Shown: positions 8,441 to 16,637 of the stretch, in pieces
Position numbering within the stretch: position 1 is the first letter of the stretch
How the letters are laid out: every line of letters starts with the position of its first letter
Assembly: GCA_017550335.1 (NCBI GenBank)
Contig: JAFZPM010000047.1
Coordinates: 1-64,000 of the forward strand
Source of the DNA: Paludibacteraceae bacterium
GTDB lineage: Bacteria > Bacteroidota > Bacteroidia > Bacteroidales > Paludibacteraceae
Direction: 5' to 3'
Length of the DNA stretch: 64,000 nt
Translations under genes and position numbers: made by a program
Notes under the pieces: generated by a model
The model's input: only the letters and a program-made list of their open reading frames with translations
The model's database searches: none
Told to the model about the DNA's origin: nothing

Positions 8441-9217
8441 TTATTGGTTAGCGTCTTTGTCAATTAAGTCACCGAGCGGGTATTGAGGGAACATGTTCTC
8501 CTCCATCCACTTGTTAGCCTTCTCAGGGGTGAGTTTCCAACCCGATGAGCAAGTGGAAACCACCTCCACGACGTTAGCGCCGCCCTTACCGTCCATGCAG
8601 TTCTCGAAAGCCTTTCTGATGGCCTTCTTTGTCTTGCGGACAGCCGCAGCGGTTTGCACGCTTTGGCGGGTCACGTAGCGGGTACCTTCCAAGTCTTTCA
8701 GTTGGTTGGTGATCTTCAGCGGATAACCATTCAATTTCACGTCACGTCCGTAAGGGCAGGTGGCGGTCTTCATGCCTTCGATGGTTGTAGGGGCCATCTG
8801 ACCACCCGTCATACCATAGATACCGTTGTTGATGAAGATGATAGCGATGCTCTCGCCACGGTTGCAGGCGTGGATGGTCTCAGCCGTACCGATGGCGGCA
8901 AGGTCACCGTCACCCTGGTAGGTGAAGACCAGTTTGTTCGGGCGAAGGCGCTTGATGGCCGTTGCCAAGGCAGGTGCGCGGCCGTGCGCAGCCTCTTCCC
9001 AGTCGATGTCGATGTAGTTGTAGGCGAAAACCGCGCATCCCACAGGGGTGACACCGATCGTGTCCTCTACTAAGCCCATCTCCTCGATAACCTCGGCGAT
9101 CAGCTTGTGAACGACACCGTGGCTACAACCCGGACAGTAGTGCATTGGGTTGTCGTTCATGATATCCGGTTTCTTGTAAACCAGATTCTCGGGTTTTATG
9201 ATATCTTCTAAAGCCAT
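8441..9217 (-). CDS. korB: 2-oxoacid:ferredoxin oxidoreductase, beta subunit (TPP-binding)
   Basis: The 258-residue beta subunit binds thiamine diphosphate. The cofactor motif begins at GDGDLAAIGT and ends at the INNGIYGMTGG segment, as expected for the GDG-x(n)-N pattern. The N-terminal MHYCPGCSHG contains the CPGCxHG signature of these enzymes. It works with the alpha subunit as the catalytic core, taking electrons to the ferredoxin-like subunit encoded first in the operon. Length is normal for the four-subunit class. The start at 9217 leaves a 21-base gap after the alpha subunit gene. Confidence 0.9.
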   Translation of the reverse strand: MALEDIIKPENLVYKKPDIMNDNPMHYCPGCSHGVVHKLIAEVIEEMGLVEDTIGVTPVGCAVFAYNYIDIDWEEAAHGRAPALATAIKRLRPNKLVFTYQGDGDLAAIGTAETIHACNRGESIAIIFINNGIYGMTGGQMAPTTIEGMKTATCPYGRDVKLNGYPLKITNQLKDLEGTRYVTRQSVQTAAAVRKTKKAIRKAFENCMDGKGGANVVEVVSTCSSGWKLTPEKANKWMEENMFPQYPLGDLIDKDANQ

Positions 9218-9238
9218 TTTCTTTTTCGATTAAGTGAA

Positions 9239-10318
9239 TTACATCAATTTAGTCTTCACTGCGTTCACGATCTCGTCTGGGGTGAAGACGATACCGCCCA
9301 AGCGTCCATAATGCTCAACAGGAACCTTTCCGTTGACAGCCAAGCGAACATCCTCGACCATTTGGCCTGCGTTCAACTCTACGGACAACATGGCTTTCAC
9401 CTTGTTGGCGTATTGTGCGATGACCTTGGTAGGGAAAGGCCACAGGGTGATCGGGCGAAGGAGTCCCAGCTTGATTCCTTCGGCGCGTGCCATCTCGCAT
9501 GCCTTTTGGCAGATGCGGGCGGAGCATCCGAAAGCCACCAACAAGTACTCCGCATCGTCGCAGAGGATCTCCTCGTAGCGTACCTCGTTCTCCTCGATCG
9601 TCTTGTATTTAGCTTGGAAGCGGAGGTTGTTCTGCTCCATCACCTCTGGCTTCAACTCCAGGGAAGTGATGATGTTGTTCTTGCGGGACATCTTCCTTCC
9701 GGTAGCCGCCCAAGGACATTGTTTCTCAACCTCCTCGTCGGTTCTTCTTGGCTTGTAGTCAGGCAAAACCACCTTCTCCATCATCTGTCCGATGACACCG
9801 TCCGCCAAGATGATCGCAGGGTTTCTGTATTTGAAGGCCAAATCGAAGGCCAATCCCACGAAGTCCGCCATCTCCTGTACGGAAGCAGGGGCCAAAGCGA
9901 TCAGACGATAGTCTCCATGTCCACCGCCCTTGGTGGTCTGGAAGTAGTCCGACTGGCTAGGCTGGATCGTACCCAAACCCGGTCCGCCACGCATCACGTT
10001 GACGATCAAGGCAGGCAACTCGGCGCCCGCCAAGTAAGAGATACCCTCCTGCATCAGGGAAACACCCGGGCTGGAAGAGGATGTCATGACTTTTTTACCT
10101 GTGGCGGCTCCACCATACACCATGTTGATGGAAGAGACTTCACTTTCTGCTTGTAGCACTACCATACCTGTCTCTTTCCAAGGCTCCACCTCCATGAGGG
10201 TCTCCATAACCTCGGATTGAGGAGTGATGGGGTAACCGAAGTAACCATCGCATCCGCAACGGATCGCGGCGTGTGCGATCGCCTCGTTACCTTTCATTAA
10301 TCTTACTTCTTCACTCAT
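9239..10318 (-). CDS. korA: 2-oxoacid:ferredoxin oxidoreductase, alpha subunit (KorA/VorB type)
   Basis: The 359-residue alpha subunit carries the pyrimidine-binding domain and domain II. It has GNEAIAHAAIRCGCDGYFGYPITP at the N-terminus, where the YPITPQSE segment is typical. Further landmarks are SSPGVSLMQEGISYLAGAELPA and GGPGLGTIQPSQSD, both standard for this family. It is the type often labelled VorB (3-methyl-2-oxobutanoate dehydrogenase subunit) but also annotated as 2-oxoglutarate synthase. It starts 7 bases after the ferredoxin subunit gene, so translation is probably coupled. Confidence 0.88.
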   Translation of the reverse strand: MSEEVRLMKGNEAIAHAAIRCGCDGYFGYPITPQSEVMETLMEVEPWKETGMVVLQAESEVSSINMVYGGAATGKKVMTSSSSPGVSLMQEGISYLAGAELPALIVNVMRGGPGLGTIQPSQSDYFQTTKGGGHGDYRLIALAPASVQEMADFVGLAFDLAFKYRNPAIILADGVIGQMMEKVVLPDYKPRRTDEEVEKQCPWAATGRKMSRKNNIITSLELKPEVMEQNNLRFQAKYKTIEENEVRYEEILCDDAEYLLVAFGCSARICQKACEMARAEGIKLGLLRPITLWPFPTKVIAQYANKVKAMLSVELNAGQMVEDVRLAVNGKVPVEHYGRLGGIVFTPDEIVNAVKTKLM

Positions 10319-10325
10319 CTCTATA

Positions 10326-10553
10326 TTAATCTATTTTTGTTTTGTACACTGAAATACATCCATCCGGACATACGATTCCACAACTTGCGCAGCCTACGCA
10401 TGCGTCCTCATTAGCCATGATGGCGTAGTTGTAACCTTTCGCGTTAACTTGTTTGGACATCGCCAACACGTTGGCAGGGCAAGCGACTACGCACAATTGG
10501 CATCCCTTGCATCTGTCTTTGTTAACCACAACAGCTCCTTTGATTTTAGCCAT
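10326..10553 (-). CDS. korD: 2-oxoacid:ferredoxin oxidoreductase, delta subunit (2x[4Fe-4S])
   Basis: A 75-residue ferredoxin-like subunit, first gene of the operon. Two clusters are encoded: CKGCQLCVVACP near residue 17 and CVGCASCGIVCP near residue 52, each in the CxxCxxCxxxCP pattern. It carries electrons from the TPP centre to external ferredoxin. Upstream on the minus strand TAATTTCG (10591-10598) is a one-base variant of the -7 box at a plausible distance. No clear -33 box is seen. Confidence 0.92.
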   Translation of the reverse strand: MAKIKGAVVVNKDRCKGCQLCVVACPANVLAMSKQVNAKGYNYAIMANEDACVGCASCGIVCPDGCISVYKTKID

Positions 10554-10727
10554 TTTTCTTACTGTTTATTATGTCGTTTTTTAATAGTCGCGAAATTACT
10601 CTTTTTTTCTCAAAAAAGGAAATTAAATTTTCCAAGGCGTTTCCTTCTCTATCCACCGATCTCCCTTTCCCGCGTTTTCAGTGCAATGGTTTGATATCCA
10701 GCGCTTGCCGACGCTAAAGGAGAGGCT

Positions 10728-11561
10728 CTATTTCTTGATTAATCCTAGGTATTCGTCCAACTCCTCTTTGGTCCATTTCTTGTTCAGATCAACGATGTTG
10801 TCCTTGTCTTTGAAAGGAGGGAACTTCGTGTAGAAGGTTAGCCGGCGGAAGTGGTGATGGAAGATGCCTCCCACGATGGATAAGGGTTTCATGTCCTTGC
10901 CCTCTTTGTTTAGTCTCATCGTCAGAAGGTACATGTCGTAGTCTGGCGCTTCGATCTTAGGGTCCCATTCCCCTCCAATCATTTCGAGCCCTTGCTTGTC
11001 CATGATGATCGCGGAGCCGGAAAAACCTATCCTCATGTTGAGTCCATGTTGGTTCCATACCTTTTCGCAGAACTTCTCCCAGTTGAAGCCATAGCATAGC
11101 TTTATCATCGTTTTCAGGGCCAGTTTCCCTTGCCCCATGATGAATTTTGTCGGGTATTTGACATGCTTCCAGTGGCGGGAGAGTTTCTTGGTCTCCTCTT
11201 TGGTCGCCATACGGTCGTTGCTGGCGAGCGATAGGATATGGTACCCATCTTTTCCTAAAACCTGCATCAATCGGCTGTCCCAGTGAGGGGAGAGGATGAT
11301 GTCGTTGTTCAGGAATGCGTAAACGTCACCCTTGGCTGCCCTGATGCCCACATTCTGGCAGTACGAGTAGGTGTAATTGCCGTCATTTTCAATCACATGC
11401 ACGTTGTCTCCCAATGACTTGAAAAACTCTGTGCTTCCGTCCGTTGAACAGTTGTCGATGATGATGAGTTCAAACTCTGAATCGGTGGTCTCTACAATGG
11501 AATCGTAGAAGATGCGGTTCATTGCTAGTTGATTGTAAATAGCGGTGATAATGCTTATCAT
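10728..11561 (-). CDS. Family 2 glycosyltransferase
   Basis: A 277-residue GT-A fold glycosyltransferase. It begins MISIITAIYNQLAMN, the typical first strand, followed by LIIIDNCSTDGS and then the metal/nucleotide-binding region FLNNDIILSPHWD. It lacks membrane helices, so it acts on the cytoplasmic side, probably adding a sugar to a surface glycan. The acceptor is unknown. The gene stands alone: the kor operon is 175 bases downstream and tamB is divergent. A consensus -7 box lies ~75 bases upstream of the start. Confidence 0.85.
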   Translation of the reverse strand: MISIITAIYNQLAMNRIFYDSIVETTDSEFELIIIDNCSTDGSTEFFKSLGDNVHVIENDGNYTYSYCQNVGIRAAKGDVYAFLNNDIILSPHWDSRLMQVLGKDGYHILSLASNDRMATKEETKKLSRHWKHVKYPTKFIMGQGKLALKTMIKLCYGFNWEKFCEKVWNQHGLNMRIGFSGSAIIMDKQGLEMIGGEWDPKIEAPDYDMYLLTMRLNKEGKDMKPLSIVGGIFHHHFRRLTFYTKFPPFKDKDNIVDLNKKWTKEELDEYLGLIKK

Positions 11562-11635
11562 ATGCGGTTGTTATTGCTTCGATTCTTTTCTTGTCGCTCT
11601 TTTGTTCAAGATGTTTGCCAACCTCTTGATGTGTG

Positions 11636-11643
11636 CAAAGGTA
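11636..11643 (-). promoter_or_regulatory. -7 box of the glycosyltransferase gene
   Basis: The minus strand reads TACCTTTG, an exact match to TAnnTTTG. It implies a leader of about 70 bases. Confidence 0.55.
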
Positions 11644-11793
11644 GGTAAAAAATAGAAAACTACAAGCCTATCTGTCGCCTCTTCCGACGGGTTTCTTCCC
11701 CTTTTTACCTTCTATTAACGATTTTATTCGTTTTTTATATTTTATTTAACGCAATAGAGGCGTATAACTTCGTTATAAGTCGTGTATATATGC

Positions 11794-11801
11794 TATCTTT
11801 G
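11794..11801 (+). promoter_or_regulatory. -7 box that fixes the tamB start
   Basis: TATCTTTG matches TAnnTTTG exactly. Transcription should begin near 11807, so an in-frame ATG at 11790 cannot be the start. The ATG at 11817, about ten bases into the transcript, must be used. Confidence 0.65.
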
Positions 11802-11816
11802 CATGATTATATTGGC

Positions 11817-14800
11817 ATGAAAAAGCTGACGTACATATTGTTGTCCATTTTGGGAGTGATTTTGTTGTTGCTCCTCTTGGGTTATGCGGCCCTGCAGAAC
11901 GACAGGATCCAGCGCCGGGTGGTTTCTTCCCTGACGGAGAGCCTCTCGAAACAGGTGGGCAGCGAGATAGGCATGGACCATATCGATTGGTCTTTCCCGA
12001 ACAGCTTTGTCCTGCAGAATGTCTACGTGCATGATTTGCAGGGGGATACGATGCTCGCCTTGGATAGGGCCAAGGTGACGATCGAGTTGACGAAGCTTTT
12101 CTCCTCCACCATCTCATTCCGTACGATACAGTTCTCCGGCATGAGGGCTAACCTCTCCATGGATTCTTTGCAAGTACCTAATTTCCAGTTTTTTGTGGAT
12201 GCCTTCAAACCGAAGGATGAGGACGACTCGCTCTCTTGGCAATGGTCCATGAACATCGAATCGATCGCTTTTTCCCAATGCGACGTCTCCTACCGGAATC
12301 CGTACAAGAAGGATGTGGTCGGAAAGCTGAATCCTAATGATTTGAGTGTGAGTGATATAAATGGTCGCATCTATGTCAGCGCCTTTTCCGGTGATTCTGT
12401 CCATCTGTATGTGGACGATATCTCCATGCAGGAGAAGTCGGGCTTGGTAGTGGATACGATTTCGGCGGTTCTTGACATCAACACCGACCGCATATACGTG
12501 AAGGATTTTGTCCTGGCGACGCCGCGGAGCCATCTGCGTTTAGACCAGATTGTGGTGAACCATGACCATTTCAAGGCTTTCGATGACCCTATGAATCGGC
12601 TTCATGGAGTGATCAACATCGCTCCGTCCATCTTGCACCCTGCCGATTTCTCATCTTTGCATCCGCCGTTGGATATCCTCTTCGAAGATGTCAGGGTCAG
12701 TGGCTTCATCTCGGGGGCGCCGAATGACATACGGGTGAATAACATGAATGTCTCCTATGGCTCGGACACTAAGTTCATCGGTAGCGCATGGCTGCGGAAT
12801 GTCTATCCGGATCCTAAGAATTTCTATATCGATGCGAATGTCAACCGCCTTTCTTCTTCTTCGATGGAGCTTACCGACATCCTGTATGTCGCTATCGATA
12901 GGGAGGTCTTGCTCCCTCGTTCGCTGGATTCGCTGGGTGCCGTGTCGTATCAGGGTACCCTGAAAGGCTCCTTGCAGGACCTGCAGACGAAGGGCGTGGT
13001 CTCTTCCGTCGCGGGTGACATGAATGTGTCCGCCACTTTCCAATCTCCTGATCTGCAGCTGAACAGCTACAAGGCGGTGGGGGAAATCAGTGCAAAGGAT
13101 TACCATCTGGTGGATGTCTTCGGCCCTTCGTCGGAAGTCGGGGATGTGACGATGAACTTGAGTATTGGCTTGCATAAGCTGTCGGACCGTAACTTCGTGT
13201 TGGATGCGGAGGGTAAGGTGGATTCCATCACTTATAAGAATTATTGCTACGAGAACATCCGTGTGAACGGGCGGTTCGACGGGGATGGATTCGATGGCGA
13301 GCTCATCATGAGCGACAAGAACGCGGAGGTGAATTTCTCCGGAAAGGCGGATTTCAAGAAGCACGACATGCCTATCTACCATTTCTCCTCCCATGTCGAT
13401 AAGCTGAACCTGAGCGCCACCAATCTTATCAAGAAGTATGACAATGCCAGCGTCTCGTTTGATGTGGAGACCAATATCGTGGGTAACTCCATCGATAACA
13501 TCGAGGGATCTTTCTCCCTGGATAACGTTGTCTTCATCAATGGGAAAAAGGAGTTGGACATCAATAACCTCAGCGTGGCCGCCACGGTGAGGAACGGTAA
13601 GCGTAGGTTGACCATCTATTCCGACTACATCAATGGTAGCGTGGTCGGTCAATACCAGTTCTCCACGATCGGGAAGTGTTTCCACAACTTGGCACACCGC
13701 TATCTGCCTTCCCTGGTGAAGGAAGAGCGCCTCACCCCTGAGAAGAAGCGCGTCAATGACTTCACGTTCGATTTCGTCGTCGACAACACGGAGCCGATCA
13801 ATGACGCCTATGAGTTGCCTCTCTCCATATTGGAGGAGACGAGGGTGAGTGGGTTCCTGAATGATTCCACGAACAAGTTCCGTGTGAGGGTGGAGTCCGA
13901 CCAGTTGCAGTATGGTAACAAGATCCTGACTGACATGTTGTTCCTGGCGGAGAACCCGGGGGATAAGCTGAAGGCGATGATGCGCACCACCTGCCAGTCG
14001 GCCAGCGGACGCCGTAACCCGTATTTCTTCTCGATCAATACCCAAACGGCTAATGATTCCTTGGATTTCAAGTATAGTTTCAGTAATACGGGGGATGTGA
14101 CCTACAGCGGATCCTTGCTGGTCGGCGCGCATTTCAAGGACTACACGAAGGGGGAGGGCCTGGTGGCTGATTTCAACATTAACCCGTCGTCGGTCATCCT
14201 CAACGATGTGGAGTGGCTGATCCATAAAAGCAAGGTGAGCTTGGACAAGAACCGTTTGGCGGTGGATAGTTTCTATTTCAACCATGGCACCCAATTCCTG
14301 AGCGTCAACGGTGTGAACACGCCTTCTTCCGGGGATAGTATCAATGTCCATTTCAGCGATATGAAACTGGACTATATCAGCGATATCATCGACAACAAGG
14401 ATATCACCTTCGATGGCGTCTCTGACGGTGACATCTTCTTGTTCAGCGCCATGGATGCTCCTCATTTCAATGGAGACCTCTATGTGTATGACGCAACCAT
14501 CAACGGCTATACGATCGGTGACCTTTCCGTCACCTCTTCTTGGCTGGAGAAACAGAAGTGCATCGGCTTCAAGTCCAAGCTGTTGTCATTGTACGACGAC
14601 CAGCTTTACCGGTCAGATCTGTTCGGCGGGGTCTACCTGGGCAATGATTCCCTCTACATCGAGGGTAACCTGAAAAATGTGGACCTGAAGTTCCTCCGCC
14701 ATTACCTGCGTAATGTGATGCCGAACAATACGGGTACCGTCAGCGGTATCGTGAAGGCGTACGGAAAGTTCGGACATATCGGTTTGGCGGGTACCCCGTA

Positions 14801-16421
14801 TGTGCGTGACATGGCCTTCGACATTGATTACCTGAACACCTCCTATGTGTTGTCCGATACTGTCTACATGACGCCGAACACGATTCGCCTGAACCAGACG
14901 GCTGTTTATGACGTGGAGGGGAACTATGCGGTGCTCTCCGGCTTGCTGCTGCATGATGGATTCCGCAATTTCAAGTATGCGTTCGACATGAAGTGCGACA
15001 AGCTTCTCGCCTTGAACACGCAGGAGGAGGACAACGAGACCTTCTTCGGAAAGGCGTACGTGAAGGGTGGGGCGAACATCTCCGGTAACTCGGATAGGGT
15101 GAATATCAACTTGGACCTTGTCACACAGAGAAACACGTTGCTGACCATTCCTGTGGAGGGTACCTCCTCCACCAAGGAGTGCAATTTCATCTCTTTCGTG
15201 GAGACGGATGAGAACAAGACCATGACGGAGAAACGTCGTGCTCGTCGTGAACGTTTGCGTAAGATCAAGGAGTCTGCGGACGATTCGCCTACGGTGATCG
15301 CGGTGGATGCCAGGGTGGTGGCTACCCCGGAGGCGCAGGTGCAGTTGATCATGGATGCGCAACAAGGCGACCTGATCCGCGCGTTCGGTTCGGGTAACTT
15401 GCGCCTGACCTACAATTCCGGTGAGAGTGATTTCAAGATGTATGGTAGCTACGAAATAGAGAAGGGTGATTACCTCTTCACGATCCAAAGTGTGATCTCA
15501 AGGAAATTCGATATCAGCAGCGGTAGTACGGTGAGTTGGACGGGTAACCCGTACAATGCCTTCATCGATATCCGTGCGCAGTATGGACTGAACGCTTCCC
15601 TGACGGATATCATCGACGACCCGAATCTGCGTTCCACACCTACGCCGGTCCACTGTTTGCTGGATTTGACCGGAACAATCAATCGCCCTATCATCAAGTT
15701 CGACATCGACCTGCCTAACTCTGACGATGATGTGCGTAGTAAACTGAAGAGCGTGATCAACACGGAAGAGGCAGTCAACCGTAACGTGGCTTCCCTCCTC
15801 GCTTTGGGACATTTCTACACGATGGACAAGTCCACGCTCTCCAGCGTCACCACGACGGAGCTCTCCTCTGTGGGATTCTCCACGCTCTCTTCGCAGCTCT
15901 CCAGCTGGATTTCGAAGATGAGCCGGGACATCAACATTGGTCTGAACTATAAACCGACCACCACGGCTACCGACGGTACGAGCGCTTCCAGTGAGTTCGA
16001 CGTGGCGCTCTCCACCCAATTGTTCAACGATAGACTCTTGCTGAATGGTAATTTCGGATATAGGGACGAGGCGGATGAGGCGGCCAATATCTCGAACAGT
16101 ATCGTGGACTTCGACATCGAATACAAACTGACCAAGTCCGGACGTTTCAGGACGAAGGCGTTCAACCGTTCGAACAACAGCTATTTCAAGCAGGCCGCCA
16201 ACACGCAGGGCGTTGGCCTCGTATACCATGAGGATTTCGACACGTTCTCTGGCTTGATGAAGTCTTATTGGAGCAGCGTCAAGGGCGTATTCAAGAAGGA
16301 TGAGGAAGAGAAGAAAGAGGAACAGAAGGGTGAGGAGAAGGATAAGAAAGACAAGAAGGATGAGAAGGCTACGCCTGCCAAGGAGGAGGATGTGACGGAC
16401 GAGGAAGAGACGAAGAATTAA
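11817..16421 (+). CDS. tamB: TamB-like translocation and assembly module protein
   Basis: A very long (1,534-residue) envelope protein of the TamB/DUF490 (AsmA-like) superfamily. One N-terminal helix (MKKLTYILLSILGVILLLLLLGY, residues 1-23) anchors it in the inner membrane. The rest is repetitive beta-strand sequence forming the long lipid-transfer groove typical of the family. The conserved DUF490 region lies about residues 1,080-1,440, with FGSGNLRLTYNSG and GSYEIEKGDYLFT. The last ~45 residues are a charged Lys/Glu tail. Known TamB proteins move phospholipid or help barrel assembly between membranes. Start chosen from the promoter position. Confidence 0.88.
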   Translation: MKKLTYILLSILGVILLLLLLGYAALQNDRIQRRVVSSLTESLSKQVGSEIGMDHIDWSFPNSFVLQNVYVHDLQGDTMLALDRAKVTIELTKLFSSTISFRTIQFSGMRANLSMDSLQVPNFQFFVDAFKPKDEDDSLSWQWSMNIESIAFSQCDVSYRNPYKKDVVGKLNPNDLSVSDINGRIYVSAFSGDSVHLYVDDISMQEKSGLVVDTISAVLDINTDRIYVKDFVLATPRSHLRLDQIVVNHDHFKAFDDPMNRLHGVINIAPSILHPADFSSLHPPLDILFEDVRVSGFISGAPNDIRVNNMNVSYGSDTKFIGSAWLRNVYPDPKNFYIDANVNRLSSSSMELTDILYVAIDREVLLPRSLDSLGAVSYQGTLKGSLQDLQTKGVVSSVAGDMNVSATFQSPDLQLNSYKAVGEISAKDYHLVDVFGPSSEVGDVTMNLSIGLHKLSDRNFVLDAEGKVDSITYKNYCYENIRVNGRFDGDGFDGELIMSDKNAEVNFSGKADFKKHDMPIYHFSSHVDKLNLSATNLIKKYDNASVSFDVETNIVGNSIDNIEGSFSLDNVVFINGKKELDINNLSVAATVRNGKRRLTIYSDYINGSVVGQYQFSTIGKCFHNLAHRYLPSLVKEERLTPEKKRVNDFTFDFVVDNTEPINDAYELPLSILEETRVSGFLNDSTNKFRVRVESDQLQYGNKILTDMLFLAENPGDKLKAMMRTTCQSASGRRNPYFFSINTQTANDSLDFKYSFSNTGDVTYSGSLLVGAHFKDYTKGEGLVADFNINPSSVILNDVEWLIHKSKVSLDKNRLAVDSFYFNHGTQFLSVNGVNTPSSGDSINVHFSDMKLDYISDIIDNKDITFDGVSDGDIFLFSAMDAPHFNGDLYVYDATINGYTIGDLSVTSSWLEKQKCIGFKSKLLSLYDDQLYRSDLFGGVYLGNDSLYIEGNLKNVDLKFLRHYLRNVMPNNTGTVSGIVKAYGKFGHIGLAGTPYVRDMAFDIDYLNTSYVLSDTVYMTPNTIRLNQTAVYDVEGNYAVLSGLLLHDGFRNFKYAFDMKCDKLLALNTQEEDNETFFGKAYVKGGANISGNSDRVNINLDLVTQRNTLLTIPVEGTSSTKECNFISFVETDENKTMTEKRRARRERLRKIKESADDSPTVIAVDARVVATPEAQVQLIMDAQQGDLIRAFGSGNLRLTYNSGESDFKMYGSYEIEKGDYLFTIQSVISRKFDISSGSTVSWTGNPYNAFIDIRAQYGLNASLTDIIDDPNLRSTPTPVHCLLDLTGTINRPIIKFDIDLPNSDDDVRSKLKSVINTEEAVNRNVASLLALGHFYTMDKSTLSSVTTTELSSVGFSTLSSQLSSWISKMSRDINIGLNYKPTTTATDGTSASSEFDVALSTQLFNDRLLLNGNFGYRDEADEAANISNSIVDFDIEYKLTKSGRFRTKAFNRSNNSYFKQAANTQGVGLVYHEDFDTFSGLMKSYWSSVKGVFKKDEEEKKEEQKGEEKDKKDKKDEKATPAKEEDVTDEEETKN

Positions 16422-16509
16422 GGACTAAAGGCGTGGCTGTATTGGCCTCTTGTGATATTTCCTTGCCATTTTTAACTAATTTTAGTTTGCGAAATCAAAA
16501 GACTATTTT

Positions 16510-16517
16510 TATATTTG
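16510..16517 (+). promoter_or_regulatory. -7 box upstream of the VIT/vWA gene
   Basis: TATATTTG is an exact TAnnTTTG match. The resulting leader is about 115 bases. Confidence 0.5.
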
Positions 16518-16529
16518 AATAATTACGCA

Positions 16530-16555
16530 ATCCATTGTCCTTGGTGAGAATGGAT
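16530..16555 (+). promoter_or_regulatory. Leader hairpin
   Basis: ATCCATT (16530-16536) pairs with AATGGAT (16549-16555) at the 5' end of the predicted leader. A second small stem (GTCCT/AGGAC) follows near 16573. It could be regulatory or chance. Confidence 0.3.
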
Positions 16556-16637
16556 GAGCCGGGTAGGGATGCGGGTCCTGACGATTGGTAGGACATTGTT
16601 CCCTTCTATATTATTTTGAACATTATATTTATTCTTT

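Noticed and set aside
12651..14465. 604-codon minus-strand frame inside tamB
   Set aside because: It is antisense to a well-supported long gene, has no domain I recognise and has a composition typical of shadow frames in this codon usage.
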